From: Sphingomonas oryzagri
Lineage (GTDB): Bacteria > Pseudomonadota > Alphaproteobacteria > Sphingomonadales > Sphingomonadaceae
DNA: 64,000 nucleotides
Assembly: GCF_029906645.1 (NCBI RefSeq)
Contig: NZ_JARYGZ010000001.1
Span: forward strand, 2,349,985 to 2,413,984
Direction of reading: 5' to 3'
The translations under genes were made by a program, and so were the position numbers. Below the pieces are notes generated by a model that worked only from the letters and a program-made list of their open reading frames with translations, made no database searches and was not told the DNA's origin. Positions 37,387 to 45,715 of the stretch are shown piece after piece. The first letter of the stretch is position 1. Each line of letters opens with the position of its first letter.

Positions 37387-39963
37387 GTGAACAAGCTGAT
37401 GTTTTGCGCGTCGTCTTTGGCCCTGATCGCGGGAGCGGGCATGCAGCCGGTCTTTGCCCAGGCGGCCCCCGCCCCGGCCGACGCTCCCATCACCCCCTCC
37501 GGTGCGGCACCCGCGTCAGGCGCGCTTACCAACGCGCAGTCCGGCAACGAGATCGTCGTCACCGCGGCGCCGGGCGACCGGTCCCGCTTCAAGACCTCGT
37601 CCTCGATCTCCCAGATATCGAACGACTCCATCAAGAACTTCACGCCGCGCTCGATCGCCGAGGTGCTCCGCGCGATCCCGGGCATCCAGACTGCGGCTAA
37701 CGCCGGTCCGGGCGGCAACGCCAACATCGGCGTCCGCGGCATCCCGGTCTCGACGGGCGGTTCCGAATATGTCGGCATCCAGGAGGACGGCCTCCCCGTC
37801 GTGCTCTTCGGCGACATGAACTTCGGCAACAACGACTATTGGATCCGGTTCGACGACACCGTCGACCGTGTCGAGGCCATCCGCGGAGGCTCGGCCTCGA
37901 CGTTCTCGAGCCAGTCGCCGGGCGCCGTCATCAACTACATCAGCCGCACCGGCCAGCACGACGGCGGCGGCATCGCCTACACCGAAGGTCTCGACTTCCG
38001 TCAGCATCGCGTCGATTTCGACTATGGCGGCCACCTGAGCCCCACCCTGCACTACAATGTCGGCGGATATTGGGAGAAGGGCGCGGGTCCGAGCAACATC
38101 AGCTACGATGTCCTCAACGGCTACCAGGTCAAGGCCAACGTCACCAAGGACCTGCCCGACGACCGGGGCTACGTCCGCATCCTGTTCAAGCGATTGGACG
38201 AGCAGGCGCCGACCAATACGACGACCCCCGCCATCGCCCATCTCGATGGCAACCAGGTCACGGGCTACAGCTTGCTGCCGGGCTTCGATCCGCGCGAAGG
38301 ATCGACCTACTCCGTCTATACGCGTCACTTCCAGTATGTGGACAGGGACGGGAAGCTGCAGACCGCCGACGTCGACGGCATCCATCCGAAGGTGACCACG
38401 ATCGGGACCCAGATCCACTACGAGCTGACCAACCAGATCAAGTTCGACGACAACTTCCGCTACAGCGCGATCAGCGGAAACTTCACCACGCAGTTTCTCA
38501 ACGTCGATCCGACCAGCAGCGTCATCGGCTCGACAGTCAACGGCCAGACCGTGGGCTCGATCCGCTACGCGAACGGTCCGAACCAGGGCCAGCTGTTCAC
38601 CGGCGCCTATCTCAACAACAACCCCAACATCCACACCGTGATGCACAATATGGGGAACATTGCCAACAACCTGACGCTCGGCGGCAAGTGGGATCTGGGG
38701 CCCGGCCAGTTCAACGCCACCGCGGGATGGTTCTACATGCGCCAGCGCATCGTCCAGACCTGGTATGTGAACCAGCAGTTCAGCGAAATCCTGGGCAAGA
38801 ACGCCGCGGAGCTGGATCTGTTCTCGACGACGGGGCAGCAACTGACGGCGGCCGGACAGGCGGGCTTCAACAACAATTGGGGCACCTGCTGCGCCCGCGA
38901 CATCGACCTGACCTACACGGACAATGCGCCGTTCCTGTCGGCCGGCTACACGACCGGCGGCCTCAATCTCGACGCCAGTGTCCGCTTCGACCGCATGACC
39001 GCGAAGGGAAGCGCGCAGGCGGGCGCCACCGGCCCCGACTACACGGTCAGCGACGCGCTTGGCTCAGCCACGCTTCCCTCGCTGCTGCCGACGGCGACGC
39101 CGATCGAGCGCCTCAACTACCTCAAGGCCTATACGAGCTGGTCCGTTGGCGCGCTCTATTCGATCGGCAACGACACGAGCATCTTCGCCCGCGCCAGCCG
39201 CGGCGGCCGCTTCAACGGCGACCGGCGCGTCCTGGGAGGATCCGTCAGCGCCTCGGGCGTCTATTCCGGCGGTTTCTTCAACACTGACGGCTCGCTCAAC
39301 TCCGGCGGGCAGGCCACCGCCGTGAACTTCCTCAATCAGCAGGAGATCGGTCTCAAGCAGCGCGGACACTTCACGCTCTTCGGCCACGAGAACCAATATA
39401 CGACCGAGACCACGCTCTTCCACTCGAGCCTGACCGAAAACAATTACGACTTCACGCGGATCAACAACCTCCCGCCGAACAACAACCCCTACATCTCCAA
39501 CAAATATCGATCCTACGGCGTGGAATTCACGGGGAACATCGCGATCGCGGACTTCCGGCTCCAGGCGAATATGACCTACACGGACGCCAAGATTACGGCC
39601 AGCACGACGTCGCCCGCGACCGTCGGCGACCGGCCGGGCGGTATCCCGAAGTTCCAGTATTTTGTGCAGGCGTCCTACGATCCGGGCTTCTTCGCCATCG
39701 GTGCCAGCGTCGATGGGCAGACGCCCTCCTATTTCGATGACTTCAATCAGTACAAGCTGAAGGAGTCACACTACATCAATGCTTTCGCCAAGCTGCGACC
39801 GATGAAGAACCTCGAGATCGGTGTGAACGCGAACAACGTTTTCAACACGCTCGGGTATCGCGGCGGCGCCAACCTTTCGCAGGTCGGCAACGGCCTTGTG
39901 GTATTCAGCGGCACCGCCAACTACGGTCGCACCGTCCAGGCGTCGGTCCGCTACAACTTCTGA
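37387..39963 (+). CDS. TonB-dependent receptor of the alpha-galactoside locus
   Basis: An 858-residue outer-membrane receptor. It has a signal peptide (LMFCASSLALIAGAGMQPVFAQ), a TonB-box-like EIVVTAAPGDR, a plug (AEVLRAIPGIQTAANAGPGG, NIGVRGIPVSTGG, VEAIRGGSASTFSSQSPGAV) and a barrel ending TVQASVRYNF. GTG at 37387 is chosen because GGAGGGG (37374-37380) is six bases before it and a signal peptide follows directly. ATG 37354 would place this ribosome site inside the gene. Two operators precede it and a terminator follows. The proposed cargo is raffinose-type oligosaccharides, inferred only from neighbours. Confidence 0.93.
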   Translation: MNKLMFCASSLALIAGAGMQPVFAQAAPAPADAPITPSGAAPASGALTNAQSGNEIVVTAAPGDRSRFKTSSSISQISNDSIKNFTPRSIAEVLRAIPGIQTAANAGPGGNANIGVRGIPVSTGGSEYVGIQEDGLPVVLFGDMNFGNNDYWIRFDDTVDRVEAIRGGSASTFSSQSPGAVINYISRTGQHDGGGIAYTEGLDFRQHRVDFDYGGHLSPTLHYNVGGYWEKGAGPSNISYDVLNGYQVKANVTKDLPDDRGYVRILFKRLDEQAPTNTTTPAIAHLDGNQVTGYSLLPGFDPREGSTYSVYTRHFQYVDRDGKLQTADVDGIHPKVTTIGTQIHYELTNQIKFDDNFRYSAISGNFTTQFLNVDPTSSVIGSTVNGQTVGSIRYANGPNQGQLFTGAYLNNNPNIHTVMHNMGNIANNLTLGGKWDLGPGQFNATAGWFYMRQRIVQTWYVNQQFSEILGKNAAELDLFSTTGQQLTAAGQAGFNNNWGTCCARDIDLTYTDNAPFLSAGYTTGGLNLDASVRFDRMTAKGSAQAGATGPDYTVSDALGSATLPSLLPTATPIERLNYLKAYTSWSVGALYSIGNDTSIFARASRGGRFNGDRRVLGGSVSASGVYSGGFFNTDGSLNSGGQATAVNFLNQQEIGLKQRGHFTLFGHENQYTTETTLFHSSLTENNYDFTRINNLPPNNNPYISNKYRSYGVEFTGNIAIADFRLQANMTYTDAKITASTTSPATVGDRPGGIPKFQYFVQASYDPGFFAIGASVDGQTPSYFDDFNQYKLKESHYINAFAKLRPMKNLEIGVNANNVFNTLGYRGGANLSQVGNGLVVFSGTANYGRTVQASVRYNF

Positions 39964-39982
39964 TATCTACCCTTCTCCCACT

Positions 39983-40020
39983 GCCCGCCCTTCCGAGCTT
40001 GGAAGGGCGGGCTCTTTTTT
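39983..40020 (+). terminator. Rho-independent terminator after the receptor
   Basis: A perfect 12-bp stem, GCCCGCCCTTCC (39983-39994) with GGAAGGGCGGGC (40001-40012), a 6-base loop, then TCTTTTTT. It ends the receptor transcript before the convergent alpha-galactosidase gene. There is no T run for the opposite strand. Confidence 0.92.
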
Positions 40021-40025
40021 GTCCG

Positions 40026-42221
40026 CTATTCGGCGTCGAAGACGAACGCGGCCCCTTGAAAGTCTCCCTGTAGCGGCGCGCGAATCCCCTGCCCCATCCA
40101 CCACGCGCCGGATGCCTTGGCCGGCATGCCGACGGGCAAGGCCGCCCCGCCGAGCATGCGGACCCGGTATTTCAGCCCCGCGTCCAGGCCCTGCGGATGG
40201 ATCATCGGGGCGGCATCGGCATGGCTGGAACTTTGCAGCATCTGGAACAGTACCGCCTGTCGCCTGTCGGGCGCGACAAAGAGCGTGGCCGACGTCTCGT
40301 GACCCTCCGGCGGGATCAGCCGATAGCGGTCGCCGCGCTGCACGGTGCTCCGGATCGCCTTGTAAGCCCCGATCCACTTCGCCGCCGTGGCGAAGTCGGC
40401 ATCGGCCCAGCGGTTGAGGTTGGCGCCGATCCCGAGCGAGCCCTGCATCGCGGAAAGGAATCTGTAGTCGAGCGAAGTCGACCGCTGGTTCACGAAGTTC
40501 GGGCTGTCGGTCACCCAGGCCATCATGGTCGAGGCCGGGTAGGCGCGCGTGTAGCCATCCTGGATGGTGAGACGGTCGAAGGGATCGGTGTTGTCCGACG
40601 TCCACGCCTCGTCCGTCAGCCCCAGGATGCCGAGATCGATGCGCCCGCCGCCGCCCGAGCATGTCTCGATCTCAAGCTTCGGATGACGCCTGCGCAGCTC
40701 CGCAAGTATCGCGTAGAGGTTGCGCACATAGTCCACGTAGATGCGCTGCTCGTCTTGCGGACCGGCCTCCGGCCAGCCGGGCTCGGTCCAGTTCCGGTTA
40801 TAGTCCCACTTGAGGAACTGGATGTCGTTCTTCGAGACGAGGTCGTCGAGCGTCTTCAGGATGTGATCACGCACCTCCGGGCGAGCGAGATTCAGGACGA
40901 GCTGGTTCCGGGCCTCCGTGCGGGGTCGCCCCGGGAAGTTCATCACCCAGTCGGGATGCGCCCGGTAGAGATCGCTGTCGGGATTGACCATCTCGGGCTC
41001 GACCCATAGCCCGAAGCTCATTCCAAGCGCATGCACCCGGTCAATCAGGGGCTTCAGACCGTTCGGGAACTTGGTGCGGTTCACAAACCAGTCACCCAGG
41101 CCGGCATGGTCGTCATTGCGCGCGCCGAACCAGCCGTCGTCCATCACGAAGCGTTCGACGCCGATCTTGGCCGCGCGCTCGGCCAGCGCCATCTGGCCGG
41201 CCTCGTCCACGTTGAAGGTCGTCGCCTCCCAGCTGTTGTAGAGCACGGGCCGGAGCGGAGCCGATTCTCCGTGGGGCAAGATGCTCGCGCGCTCGAAGCG
41301 ATGAAGTAGCCGCGACGCGCCGTCCGTCCCGCTGTCCGTGTAGCCGGCATAGAAGATCGGTGTCTCCAGCCTCTCTCCCGGCTTCAGCGTCCATGAGAAG
41401 TCATAGGGGTTCCAGCCGCCGGCGATCCGCACGCGCCCGAAGGCGTCCGCCCCGACGCTGATCCGCCAGGAACCGGACCAGCCTAGCGCACCGAACCACA
41501 CCGGTCCGGATTGGTCGTCGCTCTTCCCCGCCCGATCGACGGCGAACCACGGGTTCGCCTGGTGCGACGTCGATCCTCGGCGGCTCTCGATCACGGCCAG
41601 AGCGGGTGTGACTGGCTGCACGTTCTGCGTCCACTCCGCTCCCCAATCGCCCGTAAGATAGTGCAGCCGATAATCGTCGCCCGCCGGGAGCGTGAAGACC
41701 GCCGCCGCCACTTGGTCCAGCCGAACCGGAGATTTGCCCGCGTTGCGTATCACGGCCGAGCGGGCGAGGATGCCAGTGTTCGGATCGATCCGGTAGCGGA
41801 GCGTGACGTCGAGCGGTCTCGCGATGTCGGCGAGTTCGACGATCAGTGTGTCGCCTTCCAGCCGGTGCGATACGTATTTGAGCACGAGGTCCCGGTTCCC
41901 GTCCGCGAAGGCGACCTTGACGCCGGGCTCGGTGACCAGCCCCTCGCCCTGCCCGGGATACTCCTGCGCCGTGTTGAGCCCGGCTGGGTCGAAGCCGCTT
42001 GTCTCGCGTGCCTCACGCGCGGCGAGCGGCGCGCCCCCGTCCAGCGAAGGTCCCCAGTATACGGGAGCGAGATAGCCCTTCTCGTCCACGCCGATGGCGT
42101 AGGTCACGCGTCCTCCGTCGAGACGGAACACCTTGGCTTCGGCCGAAGCCTCGACCCGGGCGAGGGCCGCCATCGAAACGCAGCTCAGCGCCACCGCGAG
42201 AAGAAGCGCCTGTCTCATCAT
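40026..42221 (-). CDS. GH36 alpha-galactosidase, exported
   Basis: A 731-residue GH36 enzyme with a signal peptide (LLLAVALSCVSMAALA/RVEA), so it probably works in the periplasm or at the surface. Motifs are FVMDDGWFGARNDDH, GLWVEPEMVNPDSDLY, the nucleophile Asp in FLKWDYNRNW, and the acid/base Asp in SGGGGRIDLG ... AWTSDNTD. Two ATGs lie at 42221 and 42218; GGAGGG touches the first, so the second may be used. It is distinct from the leaderless GH36 at 32159-34276, giving one enzyme per compartment. It is divergent from the LacI-type regulator, with one operator between them. Confidence 0.93.
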   Translation of the reverse strand: MMRQALLLAVALSCVSMAALARVEASAEAKVFRLDGGRVTYAIGVDEKGYLAPVYWGPSLDGGAPLAAREARETSGFDPAGLNTAQEYPGQGEGLVTEPGVKVAFADGNRDLVLKYVSHRLEGDTLIVELADIARPLDVTLRYRIDPNTGILARSAVIRNAGKSPVRLDQVAAAVFTLPAGDDYRLHYLTGDWGAEWTQNVQPVTPALAVIESRRGSTSHQANPWFAVDRAGKSDDQSGPVWFGALGWSGSWRISVGADAFGRVRIAGGWNPYDFSWTLKPGERLETPIFYAGYTDSGTDGASRLLHRFERASILPHGESAPLRPVLYNSWEATTFNVDEAGQMALAERAAKIGVERFVMDDGWFGARNDDHAGLGDWFVNRTKFPNGLKPLIDRVHALGMSFGLWVEPEMVNPDSDLYRAHPDWVMNFPGRPRTEARNQLVLNLARPEVRDHILKTLDDLVSKNDIQFLKWDYNRNWTEPGWPEAGPQDEQRIYVDYVRNLYAILAELRRRHPKLEIETCSGGGGRIDLGILGLTDEAWTSDNTDPFDRLTIQDGYTRAYPASTMMAWVTDSPNFVNQRSTSLDYRFLSAMQGSLGIGANLNRWADADFATAAKWIGAYKAIRSTVQRGDRYRLIPPEGHETSATLFVAPDRRQAVLFQMLQSSSHADAAPMIHPQGLDAGLKYRVRMLGGAALPVGMPAKASGAWWMGQGIRAPLQGDFQGAAFVFDAE

Positions 42222-42273
42222 CCCTCCTGATCGCCGCCCCGCTGTTAATCGGCTCTCCCGAAGGTTGACGAAC

Positions 42274-42287
42274 TACAATCGATTGTA
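42274..42287. promoter_or_regulatory. LacI-type operator O4 (exported GH36 / regulator)
   Basis: TACAATCGATTGTA is a perfect 14-bp palindrome between the exported alpha-galactosidase (start 42221) and the LacI-type gene (start 42341). It is about 53 bases from each start, so the regulator probably controls both this enzyme and its own expression. Confidence 0.85.
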
Positions 42288-42340
42288 AACAAGAGATCGC
42301 GATAGCTCGGGCGGAAGGAGCGGCCCAGGAGGAAACCAAC

Positions 42341-43357
42341 ATGAGCCAAGCGTCGGCGCGCATCCGCAACGTCGCGGAACTGGGTCGGATCGCAGGCGTG
42401 TCTGCCGGTACGGTCTCGCGCGCGCTCGCCGACAATCCCCTGGTCAACGAGAAGACGCGAGAGCGCATCAAGGCCCTGGCCGAGAAGCATGGCTTCCGCC
42501 CCAACCAGATGGCACGGAAGCTCCGCACCCAGCAGACCGGGGTGATCGGGGTGGTGGTGCCGCTTGGTCACGAGAAGCGCCAGCATCTCTCGGATCCCTT
42601 CTTCATGGCGATGTTGGCCCATCTCGCCGATGCGCTGACCGAGAAGGGCTACGACATCATGCTCTCGCGGGTGATCCCCGATGCCGTCGACTGGCTCGAC
42701 CGCATCGTCGACTCCGGTATGCTCGACGGCGTCCTTCTGATCGGTCAGTCCAATCAGCACGCCGCGATCGAACGCGTCGCTGCGCGCTACCGGCCGCTGG
42801 TCGCCTGGGGCAGCCATGAGCGCGGACAGGTCCACTGCGCGATCGGGAGCGACAACTTCGCAGGCGGGCGGCTTGCCGGCGACCGCCTGATACGGGGCGG
42901 CTCAACCAAGATAGCGTTTCTCGGTGAGACCAGCGCGCCCGAGTTTCGTCTCCGCCATGAGGGCGTCGCGGCAGCGATGGCCGACGCGGGCTTCAAGGAC
43001 GGTCCCACGCTGCTCCACACGCACATCGCGTCCGACGACATGGACGGCGAGATCGCGAAGCATATCGAGCGTGTTGGAGGAACTATCGACGGGATCGCAG
43101 CGGCTTCCGATCTTATCGCGATGTCGGCGCTCCGCGTCCTGGCGGACCGGTCGATCGCGGTTCCGTCGCAGGTGCGGGTGGTGGGCTATGACGATCTGCC
43201 GATCGCGATGCAGACAGTCCCAAGGCTCACGACCGTTCGCCAGGATCTTAAGGCCGGGGCGGAAGCGATGGTGGTCGCGCTGTTCGAGCGCATGGAAGGC
43301 AAGGACGCACCCTCCGTCCAGATGGTGCCTGTGCTCATGGAGCGAGGTTCGGGCTGA
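42341..43357 (+). CDS. LacI-family regulator of the alpha-galactoside locus
   Basis: A 338-residue LacI/GalR regulator. The N-terminal helix-turn-helix and hinge are NVAELGRIAGVSAGTVSRAL, ALADNPLVNEKTRERI and ALAEKHGFRPNQMARKLRT. The effector domain (from GVIGVVVPLGHE) is of the periplasmic-binding-protein type, with VVGYDDLPIAMQTVPRLTTV near the end. The ribosome site AGGAGGAAA precedes ATG. Four palindromic sites with core CAATCGATTG in the locus, one in its own promoter region, fit the usual LacI site form. The effector is probably an alpha-galactoside, galactose or a breakdown product, which is inferred only from the gene set. Confidence 0.94.
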   Translation: MSQASARIRNVAELGRIAGVSAGTVSRALADNPLVNEKTRERIKALAEKHGFRPNQMARKLRTQQTGVIGVVVPLGHEKRQHLSDPFFMAMLAHLADALTEKGYDIMLSRVIPDAVDWLDRIVDSGMLDGVLLIGQSNQHAAIERVAARYRPLVAWGSHERGQVHCAIGSDNFAGGRLAGDRLIRGGSTKIAFLGETSAPEFRLRHEGVAAAMADAGFKDGPTLLHTHIASDDMDGEIAKHIERVGGTIDGIAAASDLIAMSALRVLADRSIAVPSQVRVVGYDDLPIAMQTVPRLTTVRQDLKAGAEAMVVALFERMEGKDAPSVQMVPVLMERGSG

Positions 43358-43490
43358 ACCGGATCTTCCGCAAATGGGAGCAGGCAAAACCCGCAAAATG
43401 GCAGACATTGGGCGTGTACCAGTCCTGTTCCCCGCGCGAGGCGAGGAGCCGTCCTAGCCAGATTTCTGTGGCCTCCGCGAGGCTAAGCGC

Positions 43491-44090
43491 CTATTCGGCG
43501 TTGAGGCCCAGATATCTTCGCGTGTTCTCGATCTTCATATGACCAAGCAAAATCTGCTCGGCGGTCAGATTGCCCGTGGCTCTTGCGATGATCCAAGCTT
43601 TTGTCGGACGCAGCGAATACGTGCCGTAATCCTCTCGCCGCAGGCCAATACCAGTAACCCATTCATCGAGCAGACGAGCATATTGGCGCGTGCTCAGGTG
43701 AGCCGTGTGATCCACCCGGCTTGGGAACACGAAATCTCCGAGTGTTCCGCCTCTGCGCTGTAGCCAAGCCAGCAGACTGCCTCTCGCGTCCGAGAGCAAT
43801 TCGAACTGCACCGGCCTGCCCGTCTTTTGTTGCACAACGACCGCGCGCGTCCGAACCTGCCCGCCGCTGACGAGATCGCCGATCTTCAAGCGGACCACAT
43901 CGCAACCTCGCAGCTTGCTATCGATTGCCAGGTCGAAGAGCGCCCGGTCACGGAGTCGCCGGTGTTGATCGAGGAAGAAGCGTATGCCCCAAATGTGCTT
44001 TGGTTTGAGAGCGCGCTTTGCTACGACTTTTCTCCCGACGTTCCATGCTTGGCGATCCGAGGCTCCCGGATCAAATTCTGACATACCCAT
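43491..44090 (-). CDS. Orphan tyrosine recombinase/integrase, short
   Basis: A 199-residue tyrosine recombinase made of little more than the catalytic domain. Visible residues are Arg in SKLRGCDVVRLKIGDL, the beta-hairpin Lys in VVVQQKTGRPVQFEL, Arg in YGTYSLRPTKAWIIARATGN (with Tyr where most have His), His in LLGHMKIENTRRYLGL, and the nucleophile Tyr in that same motif. The N-terminal core-binding domain is reduced to about 50 residues. AGGAG precedes ATG 44090. No tRNA, att repeat or phage gene was found nearby, so whether it moves anything is unclear. It marks the boundary between the sugar locus and the sigma/lipid cluster. Confidence 0.88.
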   Translation of the reverse strand: MGMSEFDPGASDRQAWNVGRKVVAKRALKPKHIWGIRFFLDQHRRLRDRALFDLAIDSKLRGCDVVRLKIGDLVSGGQVRTRAVVVQQKTGRPVQFELLSDARGSLLAWLQRRGGTLGDFVFPSRVDHTAHLSTRQYARLLDEWVTGIGLRREDYGTYSLRPTKAWIIARATGNLTAEQILLGHMKIENTRRYLGLNAE

Positions 44091-44180
44091 CGTCCATCTC
44101 CTGTGGCCAGATTGACCAGTCGGAGGACGCTGATCGCGGAGCACGCGATGGTCGCCGGCAAGTGCAGCAAGATCCCGGCC

Positions 44181-45038
44181 TCATCGGGTAACGCGTTCGG
44201 CGAACACCGTCATGTCGTCCAGCACTGCTGCTCGGCCTCGAAGCGGCCTTGCGATTGCCGTGACCAGTCCGGCATGGCCAATGTCAGGATAGCGACGACG
44301 GTCGACGGCGGAGCCTGCTGCCCGCAGCTTGGCCGCAAGCGCGTCGCTGTTCGCCGGCCTGACCGTATCGTCCTTGTCACCGGTCGCCAGGAAAGCGGAC
44401 GGATCGCCGGCCCGGACGTGGTGCACCGGCTGGGTATCGACGGGATCGCCCACGCCTTCGAAGGTCTTTTGCACGACGGGCCCGTCGAACGGCAAGAAAT
44501 CATAGGGCCCGGCCAGGCCGATCAGTCCACGCACCGCCTTGCGATCCTCCCCGAGCCAGCGCGGATCGAGCGCGAGCATGGCGGCGTTGTATGCGCCCGC
44601 GGAGTGGCCGGCGAGGATCAGCCGATCAGCGTCGCCGCCGAACTCCTGAGAATGGGTGCGCACCCACCGCACTGCCGAGGCATTGTCTTCCAAGAAGGTC
44701 GGATAACGAACCTGTGGGACGAGCCGATAGTCCGGGATCGCGACGACGAAGCCGCGCGATGCCAAGGCGCGGCCGACAAAGGAATAGCCGCTCTTCGTGC
44801 CAGAATTCCAAGAGCCGCCGTAGAAGAAGACGATGATCGGCCTCGCCTGGGCGGATGGCGCCCCGGGCACGTAGATATCGAGCCGCTGGCGCGGGTCGGG
44901 ACCGAAAGAGGCGTCGCGCAGCGCCAGCCGCGCACCACCGTCCTTCGGTACGATCCCGTTGAAGACCTTGAGCGGCGAACAGGCCGAGACCAGCAACCCC
45001 AGTACCGCGCCGGCGATGCGCCCCTTACCGAGCTTCAC
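44181..45038 (-). CDS. Lipoprotein alpha/beta hydrolase (carboxylesterase-like)
   Basis: A 285-residue exported hydrolase. The signal AGAVLGLLVSAC is a lipobox with the lipidated Cys at residue 20. The oxyanion motif is VFFYGGSWNSGTKSGYSF, the nucleophile is in ILAGHSAGAYNAAML, an acid is in ATGDKDDTVRPANS and the His is in YPDIGHAGLV. This is the BD-FAE/hormone-sensitive-lipase-like group. GTG at 45038 is chosen because the lipoprotein signal starts there; a TTG at 45074 with a Cys-rich prefix is less likely. It is divergent from the ECF sigma gene. The substrate is unknown. Confidence 0.85.
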   Translation of the reverse strand: MKLGKGRIAGAVLGLLVSACSPLKVFNGIVPKDGGARLALRDASFGPDPRQRLDIYVPGAPSAQARPIIVFFYGGSWNSGTKSGYSFVGRALASRGFVVAIPDYRLVPQVRYPTFLEDNASAVRWVRTHSQEFGGDADRLILAGHSAGAYNAAMLALDPRWLGEDRKAVRGLIGLAGPYDFLPFDGPVVQKTFEGVGDPVDTQPVHHVRAGDPSAFLATGDKDDTVRPANSDALAAKLRAAGSAVDRRRYPDIGHAGLVTAIARPLRGRAAVLDDMTVFAERVTR

Positions 45039-45148
45039 GCAGCATTCCGGACACTTGCACCATCGTTCCTCCAATATCGGCCTTGTCAGGCAGCGCCCGC
45101 CCTCTAGTCTGTCCCAACGATCGAGCTACGCGGCTCGGCTCACGATGG

Positions 45149-45715
45149 ATGCGCATGGGCTCGACGAATTCCGACATGGCCGCCGCGAGCCTCGCCGCCA
45201 CGCTCCAGCGCGTCGGGGCCGGCGATCGCGCGGCGTTCGAGGAAGTCTATCGGCGCACCTCGGTGAAGCTATTCGGCGTCTGCCTGCGTATCTTGCCCGT
45301 GAGGCAGGAGGCGGAAGAGGCGTTGCAGGAGGCCTATCTCTCGGTGTGGCGGCGGGCCGGTTCGTTCGATGGGACGAAGGGCAGTGCGATGACATGGCTC
45401 ATCACGCTGACCCGCAACCGCGCCGTCGATCGCCTGCGCGGCAGCGGAAAATTCGCGGCCGGTCCGATCGAGCTGGCCGACGAGGTCCCCGATCCTGCGC
45501 CGGCGGCGTCGACGATGCTGGAGACCGGCGAGGACGAGCGGCGGCTGGCTTATTGCCTGGACACACTGGGCGGCGGCGACGCACAGTTGATCCGCACGGC
45601 CTTCTTCGAGGGATCGACCTACGCCGAGCTTGCCGACCGCGCGTCCACGCCGCTCGGCACGATCAAGAGCCGCATCCGCCGCGCGCTGCTGAAGCTGCGG
45701 GATTGCCTGCGATGA
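45149..45715 (+). CDS. ECF sigma factor (SigK/RskA-type system)
   Basis: A sigma-70-family ECF factor of about 188 residues. Region 2 has FEEVYRRTSVKLFGVCLRIL, AEEALQEAYLSVWRRAGSFD and WLITLTRNRAVDRLR; region 4 has LIRTAFFEGSTYAELADRAS then PLGTIKSRIRRALLKLRDCL. In-frame ATGs at 45149, 45155 and 45176 are all possible starts and none has a clear ribosome site. Its stop overlaps the anti-sigma start (ATGA). It is probably held inactive by that anti-sigma. A peroxiredoxin follows and a lipid-modification cluster lies next to it, which suggests an oxidative-stress regulon; this is inference. Confidence 0.9.
   Translation: MRMGSTNSDMAAASLAATLQRVGAGDRAAFEEVYRRTSVKLFGVCLRILPVRQEAEEALQEAYLSVWRRAGSFDGTKGSAMTWLITLTRNRAVDRLRGSGKFAAGPIELADEVPDPAPAASTMLETGEDERRLAYCLDTLGGGDAQLIRTAFFEGSTYAELADRASTPLGTIKSRIRRALLKLRDCLR

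Noticed and set aside
43471..43483. Short hairpin GCCTC/GAGGC before the integrase gene, considered as part of an attachment site
   Set aside because: Only five base pairs and no matching second copy seen; not enough for an att site or terminator.
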